A stretch of 6,287 nucleotides of DNA from Erysipelotrichaceae bacterium (GCA_021202205.1 JAJQDJ010000135.1:1-6287); one strand, 5' to 3'; positions 1 through 6,069 are shown, counted from the stretch's first letter. The notes: generated by a model not told the origin, from the letters alone. Program-made: numbers and translations.

Positions 1-2
1 AA

Positions 3-44
3 GGAACAGGTAGTGAAAAGCCTAAATATTATACCAAGCTTTGA
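3..44 (+). CDS. Possible 3' end of an upstream gene (partial, frame uncertain)
   Basis: A short open stretch enters from the left edge and stops at TGA 42-44, reading GTGSEKPKYYTKL. Its third codon positions are A/T-rich, like the genes downstream. The competing frame starting at base 1 stays open to TGA 67-69 and ends in ...TNRYKE over the next gene's ribosome binding site. That arrangement is also common in operons, but its third positions are richer in G/C. Too little sequence is present to name a product or settle the frame. If either is real, the upstream gene and the TIM-barrel gene are probably co-transcribed, since I see no convincing promoter before base 75. Confidence 0.25.
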   Translation, partial: GTGSEKPKYYTKL

Positions 45-74
45 CACTACCAATAGATATAAGGAGTGAAAAAA

Positions 75-755
75 ATGAGTAAACAAGTCCCATATGTTGA
101 TTCAACTTTACGTCATACGATTAAAGTGCCTCAATGTATCTATGAAGCCAGTGGTATTGTTGTCAATGGTAAACGCATCAAATCATTGGTATTTTCTACA
201 GATGTCGCCATTATTGCGAATTGTAACGCTGATGCGGTTATTGCTGTATATCCTTTTACACCGACCATGCAAATCACAAAATCTATTATTGAAGTGGCTC
301 AAAAGCCAGTTTTTGCGGGTGTTGGAGGAGGTACAACATCAGGACCTCGTGTGCATAAGATTGCTATGGATGCAGAACTCAATGGTGCAAGTGCTGTTGT
401 ATTAAATGCTCCAACAACTACAGAATTTGTTCAGGAACTTTCTAGCTTTTTAGATATCCCAATTGTTTTAACAATTGTTTCAATGGATGAGCCATTAGAA
501 GAGCGCATGCTCCATACTGGTGCAAAGATTATAAATGTATCAGGTGGAAAAAATACAACAGAAATTGTGAAGGCGTTAAGAAAAATTGATTCAAAATTTC
601 CTATTATTGCAACAGGTGGACCAACAGATGACACAATTAAAAGTGTTATTGAAGCGGGAGCCAATGCCGTTACATATACACCTCCAACAAGTGGTGAAAT
701 ATTTAAGGAAATGATGGAAGATTATCGTGCACGATGTGTTAAAGTTATTGAATAA
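75..755 (+). CDS. TIM (beta/alpha) barrel protein of uncertain function, often labelled 'hydrolase'
   Basis: This 226-residue soluble protein has the alternating strand/helix pattern of a small TIM barrel, with no signal peptide or membrane segment. Near the C-terminus, ATGGPTDDTIKSVIEAGANA (about residues 180-199) followed by VTYTPPTSGEIF resembles the strand-7/8 phosphate-binding loops of KHG/KDPG-aldolase-like and ThiE-like barrels. Other barrel-like strand ends are AVYPFTP (about 57-63), VFAGVGGGTTSG (about 80-91) and INVSGGK (about 153-159). I recognise the family as one usually annotated beta/alpha-barrel or 'hydrolase' in Bacillota, with no substrate I can name. The start is ATG 75, because AAGGAG (61-66) sits 8 nt upstream; a GTG at 66 overlaps that site and is rejected. 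The gene ends at TAA 753-755, inside the promoter for the next transcript. Confidence is high that it is a gene and low on its activity. Confidence 0.85.
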   Translation: MSKQVPYVDSTLRHTIKVPQCIYEASGIVVNGKRIKSLVFSTDVAIIANCNADAVIAVYPFTPTMQITKSIIEVAQKPVFAGVGGGTTSGPRVHKIAMDAELNGASAVVLNAPTTTEFVQELSSFLDIPIVLTIVSMDEPLEERMLHTGAKIINVSGGKNTTEIVKALRKIDSKFPIIATGGPTDDTIKSVIEAGANAVTYTPPTSGEIFKEMMEDYRARCVKVIE

Positions 756-776
756 ATGTTAAAAGTATGGTAGTAT
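748..776 (+). promoter_or_regulatory. Promoter for the riboswitch-antiporter transcript
   Basis: A -35 TTGAAT (748-753) is separated by 17 nt from a -10 TAGTAT (771-776). The -10 is preceded by TGG (768-770), an extended -10 element. The predicted start is about base 783, exactly at the first stem of the structured leader. The -35 overlaps the stop codon of the TIM-barrel gene, so the two transcription units are packed closely. The call rests on sequence match alone. Confidence 0.65.
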
Positions 777-781
777 CTTTA

Positions 782-842
782 CAGGGAATGCTTGTCTCCC
801 TGAGAAAACTCGAACTGCTATAGGCTGATGACATCTACAACA
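782..842 (+). promoter_or_regulatory. Candidate fluoride riboswitch (crcB motif) aptamer
   Basis: The leader RNA carries the hallmarks I know from fluoride aptamers such as the Thermotoga petrophila crystal-structure RNA. A first stem CAGGGA/UCCCUG (782-787/797-802) closes a loop that begins AUG (788-790). Then comes ACUGC (815-818 region), a short stem GCU/GGC (817-819/823-825), and the conserved tail UGAUG-NNN-UCUAC (826-838), which matches the T. petrophila tail in both sequence and spacing. The loop bases UGUC (793-796) can pair with GACA (830-833) to form the pseudoknot, and G790 can pair with C835. Two departures are a linker between the stems about 9 nt longer than in the reference, holding a mini-hairpin GAG-AAAA-CUC, and A rather than G before the AUG. 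The 3' part of the aptamer is shared with the terminator, which predicts that fluoride turns the gene on. Alternatives are another ion-sensing leader or a rare crcB variant. Confidence 0.72.
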
Positions 843-874
843 TTTTTTTGTTGTGGCCATCAGCCTTTTCATTT
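823..874 (+). terminator. Riboswitch expression platform: intrinsic terminator
   Basis: GGCTGATG (823-830) pairs perfectly with CATCAGCC (858-865). Inside it, CTACAACA (835-842) pairs with TGTTGTGG (849-856) around a six-T loop. The hairpin is followed by TTTTCATTT (866-874). Its 5' arm consists of aptamer bases (the GGC of the second stem plus UGAUG), so aptamer folding and terminator folding exclude each other. The ribosome binding site (875-882) lies outside the hairpin, so control should act on transcription rather than translation. Confidence 0.75.
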
Positions 875-887
875 AGGAGGGGAAATT

Positions 888-2075
888 ATGTTAGCATCTT
901 TAGCACTAATGATTTTAGTGGGTTTATCTTTAGCTAGTATTGTAGAAAAATTGAAGTTACCAAGAATTATTGGGTTACTTGTTACTGGTATTGTTTTAGG
1001 ACCTTATGTTTTAAATGTATTAGATGATAATATCCTAAACATTTCATCACAGTTAAGACAAATAGCTTTGATTATTATATTGATTAAAGCTGGTTTAACA
1101 TTAAATTTAAAAGATCTAAAAAAGGTCGGAAGGCCAGCTATATTGATGGCTTTTTTACCAGCTACTTTTGAATTGATAGCATATATTATTTTTGCACCAA
1201 TGATTTTAGGTGTGACTAGATTAGAAGCAGCATTAATGGGTGCTGTTTTAGCAGCTGTATCACCAGCAGTTGTTGTACCTAGAATGGTATATTTAATTGA
1301 AAATAAATATGGTACAAAAAAAGCTATTCCACAAATGATTTTAGCGGGAGCATCTTGTGATGATATTTATGTGATTGTATTATTTTCAACGTTTGTGACT
1401 ATGGTGCAAGGAGGGCATGTAAGTGTAATGAATTTTATCAATATTCCTGTTTCTATTATTTTAGGGATTGGATTAGGTATGATTGCAGGATTGGCTTTGG
1501 CATGGTTGTTTAAACATCAAAAAATTCAAAATAGTATGAAGATTATCATTATTATGGGATTAGCTTTTTTATTAATGAGTGTAGAAACATGGTTAGAGGA
1601 TTATGTTTCTTTATCGGGATTACTTGCAGTGGTATCTTTGTCTTGTGTGATTAAGATAACAAGTTCTCTTTCGACATCTTCATCTTTAGCTGATATGATG
1701 GGTAAGTTGTGGTTGTTTGCCGAAATCATGTTATTTGTCTTAGTAGGAGCAGCAGTGGATATACGATATGCCTTTGCCACAGGTATTGCTGCAATCATTA
1801 TGATATTTATTGCTTTGATTGTTCGTGCTGTAGGTGTTTGGATATGTTTGATTGGCACAAATCTTACTATTAAAGAAAGAATGTTTTGTGTTATTGCCTA
1901 CTTACCAAAAGCCACCGTCCAGGCTGCTATTGGATCAGTTCCTTTATCATTAGGTTTATCTTGTGGTTCAATGATTTTATCGGTAGCTGTTTTAGCTATT
2001 CTTATAACAGCACCATTAGGTGCTATTGGCATCGATAAGACATATCAAAAATTTCTTGTGAAAGAAATCATTTGA
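888..2075 (+). CDS. Monovalent cation:proton antiporter (CPA family), probably fluoride-responsive
   Basis: This 395-residue, very hydrophobic protein has roughly 11-12 membrane helices and the Na+/H+-exchanger fold of the CPA superfamily. The N-terminal helices carry KLPRIIGLLVTGIVLGP (about 23-39). SPAVVVPR (125-132) occupies the discontinuous TM4 position. GASCDD (154-159) provides the paired aspartates typical of electrogenic, CPA2-like transport (D158/D159). R313 and LPKATVQAAIGS (339-350) match conserved late helices of NhaP-like members. No C-terminal TrkA-N/RCK domain is present, so this is a short, unregulated-type exchanger. The start is ATG 888, with AGGAGGGG at 875-882. An in-frame ATG at 828 is rejected because it lies inside the riboswitch and would add a non-membrane stretch encoded by the terminator hairpin. 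The leader argues for induction by fluoride; exporting Na+ or protons would then help cells cope with HF entry. The transported ion cannot be read from the sequence. Confidence 0.88.
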   Translation: MLASLALMILVGLSLASIVEKLKLPRIIGLLVTGIVLGPYVLNVLDDNILNISSQLRQIALIIILIKAGLTLNLKDLKKVGRPAILMAFLPATFELIAYIIFAPMILGVTRLEAALMGAVLAAVSPAVVVPRMVYLIENKYGTKKAIPQMILAGASCDDIYVIVLFSTFVTMVQGGHVSVMNFINIPVSIILGIGLGMIAGLALAWLFKHQKIQNSMKIIIIMGLAFLLMSVETWLEDYVSLSGLLAVVSLSCVIKITSSLSTSSSLADMMGKLWLFAEIMLFVLVGAAVDIRYAFATGIAAIIMIFIALIVRAVGVWICLIGTNLTIKERMFCVIAYLPKATVQAAIGSVPLSLGLSCGSMILSVAVLAILITAPLGAIGIDKTYQKFLVKEII

Positions 2076-2082
2076 TTTTTCA

Positions 2083-2111
2083 ATGACAAATGACTATGAA
2101 TTCGTTATAAT
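2083..2111 (+). promoter_or_regulatory. Promoter for the thyA-folA-plsC operon
   Basis: A -35 ATGACA (2083-2088, five of six consensus bases) lies 17 nt before a perfect -10 TATAAT (2106-2111). Predicted initiation near 2117-2119 leaves only about a dozen untranslated bases, essentially the ribosome binding site AAGGAGGG (2117-2124). No terminator follows the antiporter, so readthrough from upstream could add to expression. Confidence 0.7.
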
Positions 2112-2130
2112 ACTTTAAGGAGGGTTATAT

Positions 2131-3018
2131 ATGAAACAATATTTAGATATGTGTCAATATATTTTAGATAATGGTGAAGACAGAGACGATCGTACAGGAA
2201 CAGGTACCAGAAGTGTTTTTGGTTATCAGAATCGTTATGATTTAAGAGAAGGTTTTCCTTTATTAACAACTAAGAAAATGTTTTTAAGGCCAATTGCTGA
2301 AGAATTATTATGGTTTATTAAAGGTGATACGAATATTAAATATTTAGTAGATAGAAATGTTAAAATATGGAATGAATGGCCTTATGAAATATTTAAGAAC
2401 TCTGAAGATTATCATGGTGAAACATTGGAAGAATTTGTTGCAAAAATCAAAGAATTGGATGCCAATGATCCATTTGTTTTAAAATATGGAGAATTAGGGC
2501 CGGTTTATGGCAGACAATGGCGAAATTTTAATGAAGAAGGCATCGACCAATTAGAAAGACTTGTAGATTCACTAAAAAACAATCCGTTTTCTCGTAGGCA
2601 TATTATATGTGCATGGAATCCAGCTGAAGTGGATCAAATGGCTTTGCCACCATGTCATGCATTTTTACAGTTTTACGTATCTAATGATAAGAAATATTTG
2701 TCTTGTCAGCTTTATCAAAGAAGTGCCGATACTTTTTTAGGTGTTCCTTTTAACATTGCATCTTATGCCTTGTTGACATCTATGTTAGCACAGGTATGTG
2801 GTTATGAGGCTAAGGAATTTGTTCATTCATTTGGTGATTTACATATCTATAAAGATCACTTTGATGTTGTTAAAGAACAGATTTCAAGGGAACCATTACC
2901 ATTATGTCAGTTAAAACTCAATCCAGATATTACATCTATTTATGATTTTACGATTAATGATATCAAAATAGAAAACTATCAAAGTCATGGACGTCTAAGA
3001 GGAAAGGTGAGTGTCTAA
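2131..3018 (+). CDS. thyA: Thymidylate synthase
   Basis: ThyA converts dUMP and 5,10-methylene-THF to dTMP and dihydrofolate in the cytoplasm, as a homodimer. The 295 residues carry the whole family signature. R21 sits in the N-terminal phosphate-binding loop (DDRTGTGT). LLTTKK (45-49 region) and EELLWF (58-63) follow. R155-R156 supply phosphate contacts from the partner subunit. ALPPCHAFLQFYV has nucleophile C175. QRSAD (196-200), GVPFNIASY with N208 and the DLHIY motif (236-240) complete the site. It is about 30 residues longer than the 264-residue E. coli enzyme. The extra length lies around residues 88-120 (NSEDYHGETLEEF...), as in the longer lactobacillus-type enzymes. ATG 2131 is chosen because AAGGAGGG stands 6-7 nt upstream. 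The TAA stop shares its last A with the start codon of the DHFR gene, so translation is probably coupled, which fits since ThyA produces the DHF that FolA reduces. Confidence 0.97.
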   Translation: MKQYLDMCQYILDNGEDRDDRTGTGTRSVFGYQNRYDLREGFPLLTTKKMFLRPIAEELLWFIKGDTNIKYLVDRNVKIWNEWPYEIFKNSEDYHGETLEEFVAKIKELDANDPFVLKYGELGPVYGRQWRNFNEEGIDQLERLVDSLKNNPFSRRHIICAWNPAEVDQMALPPCHAFLQFYVSNDKKYLSCQLYQRSADTFLGVPFNIASYALLTSMLAQVCGYEAKEFVHSFGDLHIYKDHFDVVKEQISREPLPLCQLKLNPDITSIYDFTINDIKIENYQSHGRLRGKVSV

Positions 3019-3494
3019 TGATTAGTATTATTGTCGCAATGGATAAAAATCAATTAATTGGTAAAAATGATTCACCTAATGGTATCCCATGGAACAATAA
3101 GGAAGATATGAAACACTTTAAAGAAACCACTATTCATCAAACAATCTGTATGGGTTATACAACTTATAGAGCTATTGGTAGACCTTTACCAAAACGTCAT
3201 AATATTGTTGTATGCTTTGATAAATTTGATGATGAATGCGTAGAAGTAAGGACATCACTCATGGATGTTATTCAAGAATATAAATCTAATAATAAAGATC
3301 TTTATATTACAGGTGGTGCTTCTATATATAAACAAGCATTGCCTTATGTTGATCAATTACTTATATCTAGAATTCCAGGAGATTATAGTGGAGAAACATA
3401 TTTTCCTGATTTTACTGAATATGGCTTTCAACTTGTTGAAACCAAACAAAAAGAAACATTTCAATTAGAAATATATCAAAGAGGAAATTTATGA
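3018..3494 (+). CDS. folA: Dihydrofolate reductase
   Basis: FolA reduces DHF to THF with NADPH, recycling the DHF made by ThyA immediately upstream. The 158 residues are normal for a chromosomal bacterial DHFR. Visible landmarks are the N-terminal strand ISIIVAMDKNQLIGK, IPW (23-25), the acidic catalytic residue D30 in NNKEDMKHFK with F34 in the folate pocket, and MGYTTYRAIGRPLP (45-58), the equivalent of the E. coli MG...IGRPLP segment. The NADPH-binding ITGGASIYKQALPYVDQL (97-114) follows. T98 occupies the position of E. coli I94 / S. aureus F98 beside the trimethoprim pocket. This is a natural difference, and drug response cannot be inferred from it. The start overlaps the thyA stop by one base, with AGGTGA (3005-3010) as a likely ribosome binding site. 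The end overlaps plsC by four bases (ATGA). The gene could equally be named dfrA/dfrB in Bacillota style. Confidence 0.96.
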   Translation: MISIIVAMDKNQLIGKNDSPNGIPWNNKEDMKHFKETTIHQTICMGYTTYRAIGRPLPKRHNIVVCFDKFDDECVEVRTSLMDVIQEYKSNNKDLYITGGASIYKQALPYVDQLLISRIPGDYSGETYFPDFTEYGFQLVETKQKETFQLEIYQRGNL

Positions 3495-4213
3495 AAAGAA
3501 TTATTTTAATTGTATTCAAAGTCTTATTTCGTATTCCTGGATGGCTAATGAAAATAAGATATTATAATAAACATATTGAAGATACAACCTTTGAAGAAAG
3601 ATTTACTTTTATTCAAAATGTTTCTCATAAAGTTGTTAATAAAGCCAATGTCAATTTTCATGGTTTTGGCATGGAAAATCTGCCTGCAGAACAGGGATAT
3701 CTATTGGCTCCTAATCATCAGGGATTATTTGATCCTTTGATTATATTTGAAACATTGGAAAAGCCTTATAAAGCTGTTGTAAAACAGGAATTACTAGATG
3801 TTATAGTAATAGGTGATTGTATTAAGTTGCTTGAGTTTATCAGTATTGATCGTGATAATCTTCGTTCACAAGTAAAAATGATTAGACAGGTTTCTAAAGA
3901 GTTACAGGAAGGTACAAATTATCTTATATTCCCTGAAGGAACACGTTGCCGTCAGAAAAATAAGATGCTAGAATTCAAAGGAGGAACCTTTAAAGTAGCT
4001 ACCAATGCTATAAAACCTATTGTTCCAGTGGCTATGATAGATTGTTATAAAGTTTTTGATAATAATTCAATTAAAAAAGTTGATGCACAAGTTCATTATT
4101 TAAAACCGTTATATTATGAAGATTATAAAGATATGAATACAACAGAAATTGCTCAAGAAGTGCAATCACGTATTCAAAAATGTATTGAAGAAAATGAAAA
4201 TCGTTATGAGTAG
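3491..4213 (+). CDS. plsC: 1-acyl-sn-glycerol-3-phosphate acyltransferase
   Basis: PlsC transfers an acyl chain to the sn-2 position of lysophosphatidic acid, giving phosphatidic acid, the precursor of membrane phospholipids. It acts on the inner face of the membrane. The 240 residues show the four family blocks in order: NHQGLFD (N75, H76...D81, the catalytic HX4D motif), ISIDRDN (117-123), FPEGTR (147-152, glycerol-phosphate binding) and PIVPV (176-180). FKGGTFKVA (162-170) follows FPEGTR as usual. The hydrophobic N-terminus (about residues 3-20) is a likely membrane-associating helix. The ATG overlaps the folA stop in an ATGA arrangement, so this is the third gene of the operon. Pairing a lipid gene with dTMP/folate synthesis is a matter of shared transcription rather than pathway. 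A general lysophospholipid acyltransferase of the same family remains possible. Confidence 0.92.
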   Translation: MKRIILIVFKVLFRIPGWLMKIRYYNKHIEDTTFEERFTFIQNVSHKVVNKANVNFHGFGMENLPAEQGYLLAPNHQGLFDPLIIFETLEKPYKAVVKQELLDVIVIGDCIKLLEFISIDRDNLRSQVKMIRQVSKELQEGTNYLIFPEGTRCRQKNKMLEFKGGTFKVATNAIKPIVPVAMIDCYKVFDNNSIKKVDAQVHYLKPLYYEDYKDMNTTEIAQEVQSRIQKCIEENENRYE

Positions 4214-4233
4214 AAATATTCTACTCTTTTTTT
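4208..4233 (+). terminator. Intrinsic terminator of the thyA-folA-plsC operon
   Basis: A perfect 8-bp stem GAGTAGAA (4208-4215) / TTCTACTC (4219-4226) with a 3-nt loop is followed directly by seven T's (4227-4233). The 5' arm includes the last codon and TAG stop of plsC, so a ribosome finishing plsC would cover it. It separates the operon from the carboxypeptidase-family gene. Confidence 0.88.
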
Positions 4234-4235
4234 CA

Positions 4236-4255
4236 TATAATAATATGGTGATATC
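4236..4255 (+). promoter_or_regulatory. Weak putative -10 and ribosome binding site before the carboxypeptidase-like gene
   Basis: TATAAT (4236-4241) follows the operon terminator, and GGTGAT (4247-4252) precedes ATG 4256. I find no recognisable -35 at 16-18 nt spacing and no extended -10, and the ribosome binding site is poorer than those of the other genes. Expression of the downstream gene may therefore be low, may need another sigma factor, or may depend on readthrough. Confidence 0.3.
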
Positions 4256-5032
4256 ATGAAAAAAATATTAATAATTTTATGTTTTATATTATCTTTGATA
4301 AATGTTCATGCTGTCGAATTTAGTGGAAAAGCGTATATTGTTATGGATTCTTTAAATCTAACAGTATTAGAAGGACAAAATATAGATTATATACAAAGTG
4401 TTGCATCAATTTCAAATATTATGACAGCTATTATTGCTATTGAAAATGGTGATTTGGATGATGTTTATACAATTGGCGAGGAAGTTAATGATGCTTGGGG
4501 TAGTGGTGTCTATATACATATAGGTGATACTATTTCTTTAAGAGATTTGTTGCATGGAATATTATTAAGATCAGGTAATGATGCTAGTTTGGTGTGTGCA
4601 AAGAATATTGGTGGTAATATTGAAACTTTTGTGGATATGATGAATGCTAAGGCTGAAGAAATAGGAATGATTCATACTCATTTTTCCAATCCAACAGGAT
4701 TAGATGAAGAAGATGAAGGCAATCAATCAACAGTATATGATATGGCATTATTGATGAGTTATTGTAGTCAAAATCCTATATTCAATGATATTGTGAGTCA
4801 GACAAATTATCAAAGAGAAGATGGCAATGGTACATGGACTAATAAAAATAAGTTGCTATTTATGTATGAATATTGTGTTGGTGGGAAAACGGGTTATACC
4901 CAAAAAGCCAAACGTACTTTAGTCACACGTGCCATTAAAAATGATGTATCGTTAGTGATTGTTACTTTTAATTGTGGAGATGATTTTTCCTTCCATCAAC
5001 AAAAGTATGAAGAATGTTTTGATAAATATTAG
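4256..5032 (+). CDS. D-alanyl-D-alanine carboxypeptidase family protein, catalytic Lys replaced and truncated by an in-frame TAG
   Basis: This is the 258-codon reading up to TAG 5030-5032. Residues 1-19 (MKKILIILCFILSLINVHA) are a signal peptide, followed by the DacA/DacF-type serine peptidase domain (peptidase S11) that trims the terminal D-Ala of peptidoglycan stem peptides outside the membrane. RSGNDAS carries the SxN motif (S106-G107-N108), and GGKTGYT carries the KTG motif (K211-T212-G213). The nucleophile motif, normally SxxK, reads S51-I-S-N54. AAT at 4415-4417 stands where a Lys codon is expected, while the surrounding VAS...IMTAIIAIENG is perfectly family-like. Without this general-base lysine, acyl-enzyme chemistry should fail. 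The protein also stops just after the catalytic domain, though family members usually continue for about 80-130 residues. The missing part is encoded in the same frame just downstream. No frameshift is seen. It is either an early pseudogene or a secreted pseudoenzyme that binds rather than cleaves. Confidence refers to family identity. Confidence 0.85.
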   Translation: MKKILIILCFILSLINVHAVEFSGKAYIVMDSLNLTVLEGQNIDYIQSVASISNIMTAIIAIENGDLDDVYTIGEEVNDAWGSGVYIHIGDTISLRDLLHGILLRSGNDASLVCAKNIGGNIETFVDMMNAKAEEIGMIHTHFSNPTGLDEEDEGNQSTVYDMALLMSYCSQNPIFNDIVSQTNYQREDGNGTWTNKNKLLFMYEYCVGGKTGYTQKAKRTLVTRAIKNDVSLVIVTFNCGDDFSFHQQKYEECFDKY

Positions 5033-5266
5033 AGTATACTTGTTTTACACAAAGGTATATATAATTACCATGGTCATTCATTCCTTATTGATGAAGATTT
5101 GTATTATAATTGTGAAAATAATCAAAATGTCAGTTATATGATAGAAAATAATATCATAAGTATTATAATAAATAACCAAATTGTATATGAAACAACAAGT
5201 GAAAATGCATTTTCTGCCATTTTTCACTACTTTTCTATCCTACTTGGCGAAATGATTAACGGTTGA
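5033..5266 (+). pseudogene. Detached C-terminal domain of the carboxypeptidase gene, downstream of the in-frame TAG
   Basis: Reading straight on in the same frame after TAG 5030-5032 gives 77 open codons to TGA 5264-5266. The sequence begins SILVLHKGIYNYHG and continues FLIDEDLYYNC, with a beta-rich middle (NIISIIINNQIVYET). It ends in an aromatic, amphipathic stretch AFSAIFHYFSILLGEM. This is the layout of the PBP5-type C-terminal beta domain plus membrane-anchoring helix expected in DacA/DacF proteins. In DNA this A/T-rich, 77 stop-free codons in exactly the right frame is unlikely by chance. It has no start codon or ribosome binding site of its own at the proper place. One base change at the TAG (to CAG, AAG or GAG) would restore a protein of 336 residues. 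Stop-codon readthrough or a sequencing error are the alternatives to a true nonsense mutation. Confidence 0.75.
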
Positions 5267-5287
5267 ACTACCTCGGATAAAAAAAGA

Positions 5288-5315
5288 TTGAGTAAATTTA
5301 AAATCTGTGTATAAT
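5288..5315 (+). promoter_or_regulatory. Promoter for the rluB-type gene
   Basis: TTGAGT (5288-5293) and a perfect TATAAT (5310-5315) are spaced by 16 nt, with initiation expected near 5322. The -10 contains the ATG at 5314, which rules that codon out as the translation start for this transcript. The purine-rich AGAGGGGCGGG (5321-5331) just downstream serves as the ribosome binding site, at a rather long distance from ATG 5341. Confidence 0.65.
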
Positions 5316-5340
5316 GGATGAGAGGGGCGGGATTAAGTTA

Positions 5341-6069
5341 ATGGAAAGATTACAGAAAGTGATAGCTGCGAGTGGTTATACAAGTCGAAGAAAAGCTGAA
5401 GATCTTATACGTCAAGGTCGCGTAGAAGTAAATGGGGAAAAGATTATAGAAATGGGTTTTAAAGTCAAGAGTGGGGATTTTATTACAATTGACGGTAAAC
5501 CAATAGAAAAAGAAGATAAAGTTTATTATGTTTTCTATAAACCTAAGGGTTGCATATGCACGCTATCTGACGAGTTGGATAGAAAAACTGTTATTGATTA
5601 TTTTAATGAGGTAAAAGAAAGAATTTATCCTATTGGACGTTTGGATTATGATACGACAGGTATACTTTTTTTAAGTAATGATGGAGAGTTTGCAAATCTT
5701 ATGATGCATCCCTCTTCACATTTGGAAAAAATATATGATGTGACTATTCAAGGTCTTATTACTAAAAAAACGATATCTCAATTGCAAAAAGGAATTTATT
5801 TAGACGGTGTCAAAACCATTCCATGTCGCATGAAATTGGTTAGCCAAGATGAAGAACATCATTCTTCTAGATTAATGGTAAAACTTGTAGAAGGTAAAAA
5901 TCGTCAAATAAAAAAGATGTTCGAAACTGTTGGCTTTGATGTTAAGAGATTGCATCGTATGCAAATTGGAGATATCAATCTTAATGGATTAAAGCCAGGC
6001 GAATATCGTCGCTTGAAGCCTCATGAAGTTAAAGAATTAAGACAAAAAGCATTAGATAAAAAATCATAG
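5341..6069 (+). CDS. rluB: 23S rRNA pseudouridine synthase, RsuA/RluB family
   Basis: This 242-residue cytoplasmic enzyme isomerises a uridine in rRNA to pseudouridine. RluB acts on helix 93 of 23S rRNA, at U2605 in E. coli numbering. An N-terminal S4 RNA-binding domain (about 1-50) opens with the canonical MERLQKVIAASG...SRRKAEDLI and contains GRVEVNG. The catalytic domain carries YYVFYKPKGCICT (62-74), then GRLDYDTTGILFLSNDG (99-115) with catalytic D102. Further on are EGKNRQIKKMFE (184-195) and GFDVKRLHR (198-206), the usual C-terminal motifs. ATG 5341 is chosen over in-frame ATG 5314 because family members begin exactly here and 5314 lies in the -10 box. The small-subunit enzyme RsuA and the RluE/RluF relatives are close alternatives, but the start and length fit RluB of Bacillota best. 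It ends at TAG 6067-6069, with no clear terminator behind it. Confidence 0.92.
   Translation: MERLQKVIAASGYTSRRKAEDLIRQGRVEVNGEKIIEMGFKVKSGDFITIDGKPIEKEDKVYYVFYKPKGCICTLSDELDRKTVIDYFNEVKERIYPIGRLDYDTTGILFLSNDGEFANLMMHPSSHLEKIYDVTIQGLITKKTISQLQKGIYLDGVKTIPCRMKLVSQDEEHHSSRLMVKLVEGKNRQIKKMFETVGFDVKRLHRMQIGDINLNGLKPGEYRRLKPHEVKELRQKALDKKS

Noticed and set aside
41..59. TTGACA at 41-46 as the -35 of a promoter for the TIM-barrel gene
   Set aside because: No -10-like hexamer at 16-18 nt; the nearest, TAGATA, is only 7 nt away.
66..74. GTG start at 66 for the TIM-barrel gene
   Set aside because: It overlaps the AAGGAG ribosome binding site, and ATG 75 is correctly spaced.
431..664. Minus-strand frames at 431-664 and 1601-1858
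   Set aside because: They lie antisense inside well-supported genes, without ribosome binding sites or recognisable protein features.
770..822. Alternative three-way junction with UAGUA (771-775) pairing UGCUA (816-820)
   Set aside because: The predicted transcript starts near 783, so the 5' arm would be promoter DNA rather than RNA.
828..887. N-terminal extension of the antiporter from ATG 828
   Set aside because: It lies inside the riboswitch/terminator and has no ribosome binding site, whereas ATG 888 follows AGGAGGGG and begins the first membrane helix.
2068..2093. Inverted repeat TCATTTG...CAAATGA at the antiporter stop, considered as a terminator or operator
   Set aside because: It has a 12-nt A/T-rich loop and no T-tract; it overlaps the thyA -35, but with nothing further to support an operator.
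4959..5141. 60-codon + strand frame overlapping the carboxypeptidase gene end
   Set aside because: It is a shadow frame with no ribosome binding site; the frame continuing the carboxypeptidase gene through the same DNA reads like real protein.
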